Assembly (NCBI GenBank): GCA_019614645.1
Contig: JABWDB010000007.1
Coordinates: 6,461,501-6,525,500, forward strand
Source: Stratiolaelaps scimitus
Taxonomy: Eukaryota > Arthropoda > Arachnida > Mesostigmata > Laelapidae
Direction: 5' to 3'
DNA length: 64,000 nucleotides
Below the pieces are notes generated by a model. That model searched no databases. It was given only the letters and a program-made list of their open reading frames with translations, and was not told the DNA's origin. Shown in pieces: positions 1 to 13,022 of this stretch (the first letter of the stretch is position 1; each line of letters opens with the position of its first letter). Position numbers and translations under genes: made by a program.

Positions 1-2207
1 CACGACATCCTACTCAGCACATACATTGATACTATATGGTATGGCGTTTAGATTTCCGTTATCTCGGTGAGACTCTATCAGACAAATGGACATTAGTATT
101 AATTACCATTACTTGTTACCATTATAATTATTAATGTTATTATAACTTGAAGGTCGTCATCATCATACATACTGAACTCTTCAGTGTAACCTGTTATCTC
201 TATTCGTTTTGGCTCAAACACATCATAGTCGCAACGACACATCGTAGTTTACGAGAAGAGCAGCAGCCCTGTCGACATCTTATGGCTGGCTCACTTGGTG
301 AATTTCGCGAAGTCGGTTACGTATTGTACATCATACTGGTGTGAGCGGTGTTACATTTTTTGCGTTGTTTTAAATGCATACACTATTTGTCGTCATTTTG
401 TTCGCGATCTCCTCCAACCAGCTGATCCTCTCGCGTGTACAATGTATACATGTATACACACACATATATGCTTACTTCCTGCATCATTATACTCTTGGGG
501 TGCCACCATTATCCCCGCTCGTACTCTCGTGTTATACCGGCCGATATATGGCCCTGCCATGAGGGAGCTCCGGTATTGTAATGGTCTGTGCCGCCGAGGC
601 GAGGAGACTACGGCGTCGGCGGCAGCGGCGTCTGCTGCTGTTGGTCCACCAACGACAGCAGCAGCAGCAGCAGTCTCTTTCACTCATAATGGAGCGATTA
701 AGTGGGAGGCACCTCGGGTCGGTCGTGTCGGCTCGGATCATGAAGATGACGCACGGTTGGCGGGCTCTCACCACCGCCGTAGAGAATATATGTATTAGAG
801 TAGTGGTAATACGGCAGTGTGTGGGTCTGTCCACGATAGCTCTGCGCATCGTATGAGTTTGGATGACGGAGTGAGTCTCACTTATATGAGGTGAGGTGAG
901 GCAGCGTTTGACCATAGTGCTACATAGCACATGCCTATATCCTTGCTTGTGCTGCTGCTGCTGCTGCCGTGGTGGGTTTCAGAGGTTGGACCAGTGCCGT
1001 GGATGGAGCCGAATAGCCTGCGTGCCCGCCTGCTCCCACCCATTGTAAGCGAGGGACATCATCATTCGTGCGCGCTAGATGTAGTACTGTAATGTGGTGT
1101 ACGTCCTCGAAGTCGCCGTTGTCGTGCAGAATTTGTCGATCGATGACGACGACGACGACAACAACGACAAGGGCGGCGACAACCAGCCTGCCCAGTTGAC
1201 GCTTGCGGTGTAAGAATATCCGTGCACCCGCAAAGTAGGAGATTGTTCCTCTATCATATAAAGACTGCATGAGCAAACGGGCAAGGGTAAGCAGGATACG
1301 CGAGCATACACCTCCAGCAGTAAGCACAGTGGCTATACGGCTGAGAGAGAACTCGTTGCCGACCGAGGCCATACTTATAGAGCTCAGGGAGAGAGACGCT
1401 GGAGGCAGGGGGTCCGGGGTGGGTCGAATCGCAGTCTCAACGGGATCCGACGGACTCCACCTATGATCCTCCACCTCGATATGTGAGTGTAGCCTATATA
1501 TGAATGTTGAGCGTAGTCGCACGTGTATGTGTGTGAGCTTCAGGGCGCATTTAGTACGAGAAGGAGTGTTCACCGCCCGAGGAGATCCGTACTCCGTTCG
1601 GACCAGTCCGCCATAATGGGACTGCGGGGCGTCACGAATCTGCGGGCCTTGATTGCCACGAAATCACATAGACGCACATATCCCCCTGAGGTAGTTGGAC
1701 TCAAGGGAGAGCGGGACTCGCCTGCTCGCGTTTAGTGGCTGAGGTTCTCGAGGATCACGGATCGGGAAAAGCATACGCCGGCCACGTCCGCCATATTTGA
1801 CGAGAATAGTGCGCTCCATTCGTGGACGTTCAGAGAGACTCGGTTGTCTATATCCCCTACAGACATGACGTAAACCGAATAGCTTCAAAAGGGCAGAGGT
1901 GTTCTTGGCTTCCATCATAATTCATTTGATGTTAAATCTTCCGTTTAGAATATATGCACTATCAATTCATGATTATTATGATCCAGAGAGATTGCTCCAT
2001 AAAGGAGCACTGAACCGTACGATATCGACGACGCTCAGAATTTTTACTTCTTTTAGATAATCCCTTCGCCTTCGAGAACGTAGGCCGCACTTAGTTAATT
2101 TTATCGTATACAAAAGACATTTATAATATAACTACAAACACGAGCCACAAATGAGCACAAATCAACATTGTTACGTCCGATTTGGCCGTTCACAATTTTG
2201 CACCTAA

Positions 2208-2232
2208 CTCTCTCTCTCTCTCTCTCTCTCTC
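2208..2232. repeat. (CT)12 microsatellite
   Basis: Uninterrupted CT units. Confidence 0.9.
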
Positions 2233-2857
2233 CTCAATCAGTCACTCTCTCACCCATACTTTCTATGGTACAATACAGTAGGTCGGCGATAGATAGTTCC
2301 GTATCCACTGTCTTGTCCGTATCGATTTGTGTAATGTCGAAATACGACCAATAGATATTATATGTAGTACCCGGTGTCGGTCTCCTCCTTCATTCTGGCA
2401 TCCAGTACATCGTCGTCATCATAACTCAACCCGCCATTGGTGAGTGTTACCGACCAGACGGTGACATACTCTTGATCTTGGCCCTCTGGCCTGCGTTGTT
2501 CCAGGATCGTTCAGGCCGAGATGACGGCCTAGCTTTGCCTGGCCAACAGCAGGAGCAACAGCGATGGCAACCGCAGGTTGTCGCGCTGGCTCGGCTCCAC
2601 TTTATAACTGACTGACTGACTAACTGATTGAGTGAATCGGGTGTCTACGCGATCGGCGTAAGTGACAAAATCGTGATCACCGGCCGCCTTCCTCGTCTCA
2701 ACCTTGGGACGTCACCGAAGTCTCTGTTTGCTATTCTGTGTGCATGGGTGTATCTGTCTGCGAGTTTGTATCTGTCTGCGTGTAGCTCTATATCGTGGTT
2801 GTATTCCAGTTTGGTAAATGCCATGTGTGGCATTTGAACGGGTGCGCCCTGCCATGT

Positions 2858-2883
2858 TGCTGCTGCTGCTGCTGCTGCTGCTG
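2858..2883. repeat. (GCT)8 trinucleotide repeat
   Basis: Uninterrupted TGC/GCT units upstream of the first exon. Confidence 0.85.
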
Positions 2884-3356
2884 TTATGTCCCTGATATTC
2901 ACAGTGACAATCGTGCGCAGCAATGTCACGCTATCGTCTCTACCGGCCGCCCAGCCGATTGACGATCGGTGACGTCGCTGGTGTCGATGGAAACGCCGAC
3001 GCCCTTCGGATCGATATCAACAGCGACAACAAAAGCAGCATGATTTGTTCAGACTTAAGGCGTCCGCCGCAGAGACTAGATATGTATTTTTATATTTGCC
3101 AGCTTGCTACGATACGTTCAGCTACATATATACGCATACGTATAGTTGAACACGCATATCATACACATACAGATCGAGGGTGACGGAGAGAGAGAGAGAC
3201 ATCGACCCTGTGCACTCTTAGGTATGAAATCGATATTGATAAGTCGGATATGTAGCGGTGCTAGAGGTTTGCATGTTTGTCCTAGAGTAGATGGCAGATG
3301 TCAAATCAATGTACTATATACCCAGCTTTCCAGGGTACGTGTGTAGCATGTTCACC

Positions 3357-3377
3357 TATATATATATATATATATAT
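3357..3377. repeat. (TA)10 microsatellite
   Basis: Uninterrupted TA units about 250 bases before the exon at 3632. Confidence 0.9.
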
Positions 3378-3631
3378 TGTATCATATTTCTCCACGTAAA
3401 ACCAATAATATCTGCTACAATTCGTGTATAGTTAAAGTAAAAGAATAAATACTAAAAAAGTCGCTGCCGAATCAATCAGTTGGAGTGAGTGTTGTCATCT
3501 ATCGTGTAGTAGGTATTATGCTATGATGTCTATGGCGATACCTACTTAGTCACTCTTGTAATGTGTTGATATCGACTGCTATTGTTACTAACGAGGTACA
3601 GAACTAATTCGACATAAATTGTTCTCTTTCA

Positions 3632-3954
3632 GCAGTGCGAGTCAGTCAGGCGACAAGGGCCCATCAAAGAGTGGCTCGTCTGGAGGTATCTCAAACGCTG
3701 ACGCGGAGGAGGATGAAATGGAATCAGACAATTCCTGTCTATCACCGGAACCTTCGAGTGCATCGCTCGGAGGCCCCCTCGGGGGCACCCTTGGGGGATC
3801 GCTGGCCAATCTCGGCCAAGGTGGTCCCGGCGACCTGCATAGTGCCGTCAGTGAACTCGTTCAAGGCGTTCAGGGCCAGACGGCGCAGGACACTCTCAAG
3901 ATGCTCCAAGGCTTTAGCCACTACCACCAAGCACACACGCAGCAATACACAAAG
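3632..3954 (+). CDS. Unidentified gene, exon with NAGNAG acceptor
   Basis: Acceptor is TTCTCTTTCAGCAG, so the exon may start at 3632 or 3635 (one residue more or less). The frame is open to AAG|GTAGGC at 3955. It encodes the acidic/Ser/Pro segment and the LHSAVSELVQGVQG segment. Confidence 0.75.
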
Positions 3955-5228
3955 GTAGGCAATATACGTCGAAATATACAAAACTACTGGAATTAATTCA
4001 TGGTTAGTCAAAAGTAACTCTCATTATCGGCGAGTTTTTTCTCCAAGCAATTGCGTTCGAGATTTTCGCCTCGAATACTTAGAGAGGTGTTCGTTGAAAA
4101 CGCCAATCCACTTGTCCATTGTGCCCTGCCTTGCATTCTATACAAGCAGCAGTACTGGCTTCTGAACAATATCGCCACAGAGTGCCGCGAGCTGTTCTCA
4201 TTGACAGGTCGAATCCAACCATTCTGCGGATTTGAGTGAGATGTCTTAAGAGACATTTCATACCCATTTTCATCCTTCGGGTCGAATTGGGCCTTTGCCC
4301 CGCTCGATTCCTCGGGTGATCTCTCTCCCACTCTCTCTGTCCTGAACTCTTGTTGCTATGTCATGGGTTCTCCGTTTTACTGACGATGTCAGCGCGGCTC
4401 AGTTCGACGAGCAGGATTCTTCGTTTCACGGCAAGCGAAATGTTCTGTACGTTCATTCCGCTTGCGCTGCTGCTGTTGTTGTAATAGTACGCTTCTCACC
4501 GCTGCGCACTGCATCCACCGCTCGCTGGGCGACAGGCACAGGTCCGCTGCCGTGCACGCGGTTGTACACAAGCCCTGCCGTCGTTCTTCGGAAATCCTAT
4601 CTATCTCCCTCTCTCTATCTCTCTCTTCTTCGTTAGCGAAGTCGTGGTCACAAAGACACGCGCACACACGTCAGTGAGTTACGTGGATCTCGTTCCTCAG
4701 CTTCGATACACTCCACCCAAACGACCTCCGACTCGTTCACTGATCACACATCGCAGCAGCGGTTGTCGCATTTATGCAGCGACACCGACTGTGTGGAGGG
4801 AGGGCGATAGAAGTCGTATAGCGACACAGTGGCTTCTGTTATGTTCGTCGAGCTTCGCTTATCGCTGCCGGGGGCGCGGGAATCGGGATCTTCGTCCAAA
4901 GTCGTGCGGACTTCACAAGTCGTCCGAGCCGTCGCCGTCCCCTTCGTTCTCCCGTTGTGTTGTGCTACAATCGAGGAATCGCCACAATCGTCAACCCACC
5001 ACGAGACGCATACAGCACAGAGCGTGTTAATAGAAGCGTGCACCAGAAGCGGGAGTAAAATCGCAGGGGGTCAACGGTTGAGGCGAAGTGAGCAGTGCTA
5101 AAGCTCAAGAACAATCTGCGCGCATCCCCGCGGTACACGTAAAGCAACACAGCTGTACGAAGACTGACACACGCGCTCTACAACGATGTCATAATAATAA
5201 CAATCAATTGAAACACCTCGGCTTTTCG

Positions 5229-5260
<32 letters not shown>

Positions 5261-6589
5261 CAGACGGCGTATTCCTTGTAAATCATTGCTGGGTTACGAA
5301 TAGTACTGCGCCCTATATTACCCCTTGACGTTACCGGAGCTTCGCAGACGTTCACCAGCGCAAAATGTAAACACAACATAAAATTGTTTATGTTGCACTG
5401 ATAATAACAAAACAGAAGCGAGACGAAATGGGATCCGTGTTATTGTTGCACTCCGTACGATCACCTTCACCCGGCGGCATTGCCTTAAGCCGAATCGAAT
5501 GAATGACATATTATTGTCTACAATATGACGGGTTAAATACATTTTACACTTTAGCAACATAAGATGATCTCCAAGTTTAATGCGCACTCGTAGTTATCGT
5601 GTGGTTTAGATTATAACATGTGGTAAGAATGTCACACCATGCAATGGGTGAAGCAGCTTCGGCAACATTCAACCATGAGCCACCTACAGCAGCCAGCGTT
5701 CACTGTTCATATGCGTCGTCATTTCATCACGATGTAATCAATAGATAGCCAAATCAAAAAGTAGCCCACGGTGGTCGACACGAGAATAGGACACAATTGG
5801 TGGTGTAGAGCAATATGTATAAACAGAATCGAATTTAATTCGTTTGATTCAATCACAGAGAATCGACGAGATAGATCCTCGCTTTCCCGTAATTGAAATG
5901 GTGACGATAAACGTGAGGCGGGTCAAGTGTCATTTTCTCACTGTAGGCCAACAAACTATGCTCGTTTTATTGGTTATAATAGTCATAATAATAATAATAG
6001 TAATAATAACAACAACAACAACAATAGTAAGAATAATAATTAACATTCGAGGTAACATTGATTAGAATCGTCATCAACGGCGTTAGCGCCGTCGGATGGC
6101 CCCCGAATGGTTTCGATTTGAATTTCGATTCGAGTCTCGATAACGCCAAACACCGGGGCCAGTCATCGAGCGGTTTCGAATGCCTGAAGAAGAAGGCAAG
6201 GCGATATAGCAACAGCGGTGGCGGCAGCAACAACAGCAACAACAGCGTCGACGATATAACAAGACAGCCGCCGCCACAGCCGTCGCCGTCGCCGCCGCCT
6301 CAGCAACGGTTGAAATAGCCATCGTATGAGAGGCAGACAGGCAGTGATTGCAGCCGCCACTTTCGATGAGGACCAGCCAGTCGAAATGGTCGTCGACGCT
6401 CATTTTGAACTCGAATTATAATGAAAGCAAATGAGAAGCGAAGAAGACGACGCCGCAGAACGACACTCGGATATCGTTGCCGGATCGGATTAGATGAGAA
6501 GCAAACCGGGAGAGGGCGAGATGTGTTTCAGACGGACACACGAACAGTGCGCGAACGCGAGTCGCAGCGACCGAGGGAGATGAAACAAG

Positions 6590-6631
<42 letters not shown>

Positions 6632-9600
6632 GCCTGTAAGATAGAAATAAGATGGAGTCGATCCAGTCGTGACCGGGCCATCCCTGTCCGAGCTGAGACA
6701 TACGCACACTCTCATACACGGATAGCTAGCCAACCATATATATATATATATATATATGGACAGATAAACATGTGCACATGGAGCAGACACGCAGATCCAA
6801 CGGTTGCACAGACACAGCCAGAAATTCAGTGAACAGCGAACGTGAGGCCGTCACGTCTGCCATGATATCGACGGCAGGCGACGGAGGGAAGTGCAAGGGG
6901 AGGATACCGATCCAGCCCCAATAGCCACCACAATAATACACAAGCATGGACAACACTTTCGTGTCACTACTGCCTGTGTCGAAGTCGGCAAAAGCGCAAA
7001 AGCGTCGGCCGCAATCATTGGCACTGCAAGCAATATGATTGTGGTGGCATAAGCAGCAATATGCGGGGCAGGCGAGGACGGCGCAGTCCAAGTGGTCAAA
7101 TGTGCCCAGGCAGCCAGTCAGGTAAATGGAAGAAAACTCCGAGTCTTTCACAAGCGATCGGGCGAAATCAGAAGCAAATGAAAATCAGAAGTCGGCGTCA
7201 AGAAAACAAAAGGAAATCACCGGAGACGCGTCAGCAATTCTGTTCAGGGTATCACCTATCAATAGCACACCATACTTCTCTCTCTCTCTCTCTCTCCCTC
7301 TCGCAGTGCTGCGTGCTGTTAGCTCCCAGCGTATGTATCGTTAGAACAGCGAAGCGGTAAGCGAACATCGAGTCATGTTTATCGGCACGGAGGCAATATC
7401 TATTTGTACAGGCGCATGCCATGAGGATGATTGTGGCGTATGAGGCGTACATATAGAAAGGCAACGTTGCGGTAACCGAAACGGACATTACGCGGAGGGA
7501 ACTGACGGATCAACTGATGAATTCAGAATGAAGTCAGAGGCGGGAAGGTGTCCGTAACATGGACGATATGAAGCTTCTTTGGGGCACGCCAGCAAAGAGG
7601 GGCGGTAGTTCAAGCTGTCCGCAATACGGTACAATGTCGAAGAAGAAATGCTATTCGAAGCTCATTGAACATCCTCAGAATGGAGTGTCAATAGGATGTC
7701 GGTGAGAACACGGTTTTGCACACGATGCATGAGGTTCGGCCTTCACAGTCCACCTGACGGGTGCCTATAAAGGGCGACGCTGTTACTGTTGTTGATTCGA
7801 ATCACTCAAACCTGCAAAATACTCGGGCAAATATCGAACATGACACGATCACGTGTTGAGCTCTGAGAGAGCCAGCAGCAGCATAAAGCCAACATAAAGC
7901 CAAAGTGCGATCGAGTGGAGATCCAAATCTCGTCAACGAGAATTTCAATAGGCCAACAAATTCCAAAAACTGAAAAGGTCCTAGAAAATTGTCAAATTCG
8001 TGTTAACTCGCCACGCCACGAATAACACATTCGCAGTAGCTCTTAACGCTTGCTTTATGACAACGATAACAACAATCATTCGACCGACAATTTTTCGTCT
8101 GAGCTCACGTCACCTACTGCGACGACAAGGACAGTAAAAGAGCCCTTCATATGACAACGTTGACAGGCTGCTGCCTGCCATATGTTTGTTGCTTTGTGCG
8201 AGCGTGTGCGAGTGTGTGTTGAGAGAAATTCTGTGCGAAATTTATATCGGCGAACGTGTCCGTTTGTCGCTGGCCGCAAAATTAAACGACACAGACACGA
8301 CAACAACAACAACAACATGAGCCGAGCAGCAGCGGCGGACTCAATTCAATGTCTTGCGACACTCTTGCGCTGGCTTCAGGTTGACCAAGAGAGAAAGAGA
8401 GAAATCCTGCTGTGTCGACCGTTCGGGCCGCCACCGTTTTAGATTTTCCTCCGACAAAATAGAGACGGCGCCACCGCGATCCCTCGTCGTTACGGGAGTG
8501 TCAGACCAAACGAGAAATTACCTGGCAATTTTGTAATGCTTTGTTGCTGCTGTTGCGGCTACTGCTGCTGTTGCGGCTGCTGCTGCTGCTGCTGTTGCTG
8601 CTGTTGCTGCGAACAGGGTTGCTACTAAGAAGAGCCACTTTGTTGCTTTCTCTACAGTGCGCATAGAGGTATTGGAGCAGCGAGAGGTTAGTAAAGCAAT
8701 CTTCCCTCGTTCATTGGTGCTGAAGAGTGGCCACAGAGTGCCCCCACACATTTCGAAAGATGTCCACAGATTCGATCTAGCCGGACACGATTTGTTTAAC
8801 GATTATCTAGAGTTTGGGAGCAGAGTGCCAGACTACAGCGATGCTGTTTGTCAAATTCGTTGTCTGCGGGTTCAGACAATTCGGAGCTAGAGCCTAAAAA
8901 CAAAGAAATCTGCGAACCTAATCACATTATGTCTCCCAAGGCGCATTGTCACCCGTGCCAACCACTGGTGACACAGGGTACGCTATCATATATATATATA
9001 TATATAATATCTCGAACGCAATATTCCCAACATTTGTCCCCACACTGTAGCGTAACCATTCTCAAAAGTATTGCTAGCGTGTTCGCCTTGATATGTGTGC
9101 GATAGTAATTCTAAGTGGAATTGAAAGTGTGGCTATTATAATGTTGAATCCGCTCTGCAGCGGCAACCCAAGTAACCATGGGTCCATTCGGCCTCAGAAG
9201 AGAGAACCGAGACAAAATGAACTGGGAGGAGACGCTGCTCTATCATCAAGCGAACGTGACTGACCAAATTATGTGCTCAAGTTGAGTTGTTGAGGAGGCT
9301 GCGGTTGCAGAAACGCCTGCATGTATTAGCTGGGTGGCGCGCTACATCTGGTCGTTGTGCTCGCAGATACTACACAAGCTACAACCCTACACACACGCAC
9401 ACACATACACGCACCTCTCGTGCATACAATCCCACATGAGCAGGGCATGTTTATATGTTAGCGTATCTGGAGGTATGGTGAGGTTCTTCTTTGGAGATGA
9501 TGATGGGTCATTGTTGCGTCCTTGGCGGAGATCCACGCCGAGAACATTAGGCACCTGAGAAAATAGCAGTAGGTTGGCCATTTTCAAAAAATCCAACGGT

Positions 9601-11106
9601 TCCGGGGGCGTCCCCTCGTGATAACACCTCTTCGAGGCGTCTACCAGTTGCTTATTCATCGTTCGGGCCAAGTATTATTATATTGTAAATCTGGTCACCA
9701 TGTGATTCCTGTGTTCAGCCTCAACTGAGTCGGTGTTACTCATATGATGCACCTATGAATAATACAACGCAGGGATAGGAACAACCTTCCTGCATAGCCT
9801 CATATAGAAACGAAATACAAAACTAAGCGAAAACAGAGCGGCTCCACTGGATGCAGGAGGAGGCTACCGGGTGATCATTCTCACCGTGCTCGATAGGCTT
9901 CAACCATTGTTTGACCATTGTCGCTCTCGTACGCTTCCTGTCTTAAACGATTCTAACCTGGTGGATCTGCAGGCAGTTCCAGCTGGCCGTTATCGTTATC
10001 CGACATTAAAATTAACTCAGTACCATTACCATTGAGTGGAGAGACACGTTCGGTCTATTACGAAAGCTCGCACCGAAAGTATTGACGACGCCTAGCTCCA
10101 TTCCCCGAAATTCGTCCGTTCGCGTTTTGAGCGAATCTGATGATTCGGCTTCTGCCGCTGATGATAGTGACGATGATGAAGGCGGCGGCGGCGGCGGTGA
10201 TGGTGGTGGGTTTTAATTTCGATTTAGACAACACGCTCACCCATCCAGGCTGAGTAGCATCGTCAGTTCGGGGACAGCAGCAGTCGGCGGGGCAGCAGCG
10301 AACGAATTCAGAAGGTGCTGCTGGTTGTTGCTGTCGTTCGTATTGCTGCTGCTGTTGTTGTTGTTCTTCTTCGTCCTGTTGTAAGTGACCACTGTGCATT
10401 AATGTTCTGTGTTCTGGCGTGGTGCGGCAAGGCGAGGCGAGGCGATCGATGGCCGCCGACAGCGGTACTGGCCATCGCGGCGCAGACGACCAACGGGGCC
10501 ACTAGAGAGATATCAGCTGAGTCGAAACTCTAGCTACGAGCTAATGGCTCGGACACGAAAATCTAGCTGTTGCCATTCCTGTTTGCTTGCTTGCTGCTGC
10601 TGAGCGTTCTTCATTTCAAATTGGGAATTGTTCTGCTGCTGTGGTCACCGCCACCGTTGCTGCTGCTGCTGCTGCAGCAGCGGCTCTTCATCGTGCTCCT
10701 CTTGCTTCGTCCCTATCATGACTTTTGTGGATAGGCAACGAGACGCCGACGAGCCACCGGCAGGCCCAACAAAACCAGCAAAGTAACAACACATAATATG
10801 ATCATGCCAGCTCGATTCCGTTTCGAATACGGAGGCGAACGAGCAAGATGGAGAGAGAGAGAGAGAGAGAGGACACGAAAGGCGAGACCAGGATTGGGAA
10901 AGAAGAGAGATCCTCTCAAATACGATCTTGCATTGGCAGTAACGCCGGCCGCAGCAGCAGCAGAAGCAGTTGAAGAGGAATAAGCTAGAATGAAAAAACA
11001 AAAAAAGTCGTCGTCGTCGTCGTCCCCTTTTCAAGAGCTAAAAACCCCCCGACTGAGAGAATGGCCAGAGCGAGCGAACAGCGAAACACGAACGTAAAAA
11101 GTACAT

Positions 11107-11137
<31 letters not shown>

Positions 11138-12135
11138 CTATTATTATTATTATACTTCTTGCGCATTGTGCGATGCGCGAGTTCGCGCTGCCGGTTCCTC
11201 TCGCCGCGTTGGATACCACTCGGCAATATGATGCCGATGACGACAACCACACCGGCACCGGCAACAACAACAACGACGACGACAGTAATGAGCATGTACA
11301 CATGTGTAGCATATATATATATATATATATATTTCGTAACGAAGTAATTCAAGTTGAGCGATGGTGTCGACAAAGAAGTGAAAACCAATGGAGAGAAGTC
11401 AATCGTCGAGGCGAAATCAACTGAACAACTGTGGAAGGGAGATACAGAAGACGATGACGACGTGGGGTGGAGGCGCGCGCGGGGGTTACGACACAAACCA
11501 ATCAAGGAGGTGGCTTTCTTCCGACGGCCGAATAGTCTGTGATGGTCAGACAGCGACAGCGGCAACATGATCAGGAGTATCAGTGCACGCATCCGGAGTA
11601 GATGTCCAACTGTCAGAGAGCTGCTAAGTCGTCGTTCTCTCATTTGGTTCTTGTACGTGTCACGGAAAAATTAGCTTATTGACGGACCAGCCGATAGACG
11701 AGCCATCGACAAGACGATGACGCTATTGAGATCACGTGAGAGGAAGAGAGAGAGAGAGAGCGAGAGGGAGAGAGAGAGAAATAGGTAAACAGAGCAGGAA
11801 GATAGGCGCAACGAGATGAATCTACAACAACAACAGCAACAACAAACGACAGTGGACAGAACGACGTCGGTCAGTGACGTGTTCTTCTTGTTTCGTTCTG
11901 GTTATTGCTCCTGATGCTGATGTTGTTGTTGTTGGTGGTGGTGTTGTGGTCGCTATTGTAGTTGTTACTGCAACTGAAGAGTTCGCTCACGATTCGGGAC
12001 GATAGTGCCACTGGCCGAAAGGTTGCTGCATTGCCGACCGATATGCAGTCAAACACACAGCCAGCTAGCTAGTTAGTCCACATGTTGAATGGACCGTAAA
12101 AGAGGCACACCTTTTCAATTTAAATATGTTGTAGA

Positions 12136-12191
<56 letters not shown>

Positions 12192-13022
12192 GGCAGAGTG
12201 ATCTAAGTTTAAAGAAAGAGATGGTAATAGTAACTGATGGGGGTATAACTATGATTGAAATGGATCCGTATGATAATGAGTGCGCACGTCTTCTGATGAT
12301 ATTGTTATTATTATTATTGTTATCTAACAAGTATAATTCGTGACCTAACGACTAATTCGGACACATTACTAATTCTGATATTTCAGCATTCGATTCATCA
12401 CCTGTTTGGGGGATCCTCAATGGACTCATTGAAGAGCGCTGTGGCTTCGTTCACGTCAGCACCACCTGATGTAATCACATCGACAGCAACCCAACTCGCC
12501 GCCCAGTCGGCGCAATTTCCAGGCGCAGCAGCTGGTATCAGGTAGGCAGCTTACTTCTCAATAATTGTATCAAACCTTTCACCAGATAATACCACCAAGT
12601 CGCATTGCTCCGCCGCGCTGAATTCACAATGCGAATAGTATAATTCTAATATAGCTCAAAAGGCACAAGCATCAAAATTGCATTGGGGATTATTAAGATA
12701 ATTAGAGTAGAACCAATCAGATCAGATCAGTTATTCGTAACTCGGTATTAACACTTCTCATACTTCTAGCACAACCCTATCCGCAGCATTGTGGCGATAG
12801 GAATCGAGCGAGAGAGAGTGTGTGTGAGAGAGAGAGAGAGCAGGACTTCGTTGCAAAATGTTAATGTTTCGTGACGTTGTATTTTTGTGTTTGTCCATCA
12901 CCATGTCTTCGTATTTCTGCAGGTTCGACTTCTCGGCTGTTGGCCTTACAGCAGGACTGGCGGCAGCTGCGACCGCTGGAGCGACCAGCTTGGCGCCGGA
13001 CTATCAACACCCCTTGCTATGA
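3632..13022 (+). CDS. Unidentified gene, three 3'-terminal exons (partial, N-terminus outside window or unresolved)
   Basis: Three exons join in phase: 3632-3954 (ends phase 0, donor AAG|GTAGGC), 12387-12541 (ends phase 2, donor AG|GTAGGC) and 12923-13022 (TGA). The peptide is Ser/Gly/Ala-rich and low complexity. It starts with an acidic and Ser/Pro patch (EEDEMESDNSCLSPEPSS), then Gly-Leu repeats (GGPLGGTLGGSLANLG), a possible amphipathic stretch (DLHSAVSELVQGVQG), a His/Gln patch (HYHQAHTQQY), then LFGGSSMDSLKSAVASFTSA and an Ala-rich tail ending DYQHPLL. I see no catalytic motif, signal peptide or membrane segment, and I do not recognise the family; the look is of the disordered C-terminus of a regulatory protein. 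The intron between the first two exons is 8.4 kb. An in-frame TGA at 13020-13022 is followed by further open reading frame (separate entry). Exon structure is well supported by phases and mixed synonymous codons; identity is unknown. Confidence 0.72.
5229..5253. repeat. (TA)12 microsatellite
   Basis: Uninterrupted TA units in the 8.4 kb intron. Confidence 0.9.
6588..6632. repeat. (GA)n repeat with GATA interruptions
   Basis: GAGAGAGATA blocks, purine-only strand. Confidence 0.85.
8541..8610. repeat. Imperfect GCT/GTT trinucleotide repeat
   Basis: TTGTTGCTGCTGTTGCGGCT-type units across 70 bases in the 8.4 kb intron. It opens Gln, Leu and Ala frames on both strands that look coding but are not supported. 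Confidence 0.85.
11107..11132. repeat. (TA)13 microsatellite
   Basis: Uninterrupted TA units in the 8.4 kb intron. Confidence 0.9.
11311..11332. repeat. (AT)11 microsatellite
   Basis: Uninterrupted AT units in the 8.4 kb intron. Confidence 0.9.
12137..12191. repeat. Compound (TA)n(GA)n microsatellite
   Basis: About 14 TA units followed directly by about 13 GA units, in the large intron about 200 bases before the exon at 12387. Confidence 0.95.
12387..12541 (+). CDS. Unidentified gene, middle exon
   Basis: Acceptor is TGATATTTCAG, donor AG|GTAGGC at 12542. It encodes HSIHHLFGGSSMDSLKSAVA and a Ser/Thr/Ala/Gln-rich continuation, ending in AG of a split Arg codon completed by the G at 12923. 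Confidence 0.75.
12923..13022 (+). CDS. Unidentified gene, last exon up to the first in-frame stop (TGA)
   Basis: Acceptor is TATTTCTGCAG. The exon completes the split Arg codon, encodes FDFSAVGLTAGLAAAATAGA and ends DYQHPLL before TGA at 13020-13022. The frame continues openly after the TGA. Confidence 0.7.

Larger units (their letters stand above)
1..3631. other. Upstream intron or flank of the first gene, no exon supported
   Basis: Contains CT, GCT, GAC and TA microsatellites and scattered GC-rich patches. The open frames here are low-complexity and lack matching splice sites. Probably intronic, because the exon at 3632 begins at a splice acceptor. Confidence 0.5.
3955..12386 (+). other. 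8.4 kb intron of the first gene
   Basis: Bounded by AAG|GTAGGC and TATTTCAG. Very rich in GA, TA, CAG, GCT and CAA simple repeats. One coding-like patch at about 6058-6318 is listed under findings. No confirmed alternative exon. Confidence 0.6.

Noticed and set aside
295..798. Long frame with Ala tract near the window start
   Set aside because: Built on a GCA/GCG trinucleotide repeat; the rest is Cys/Tyr/His-rich noise and overlaps several other open frames on both strands.
8076..8751. Gln/Leu/Ala-rich frames around the GCT repeat
   Set aside because: All derive from the trinucleotide repeat read in different frames.
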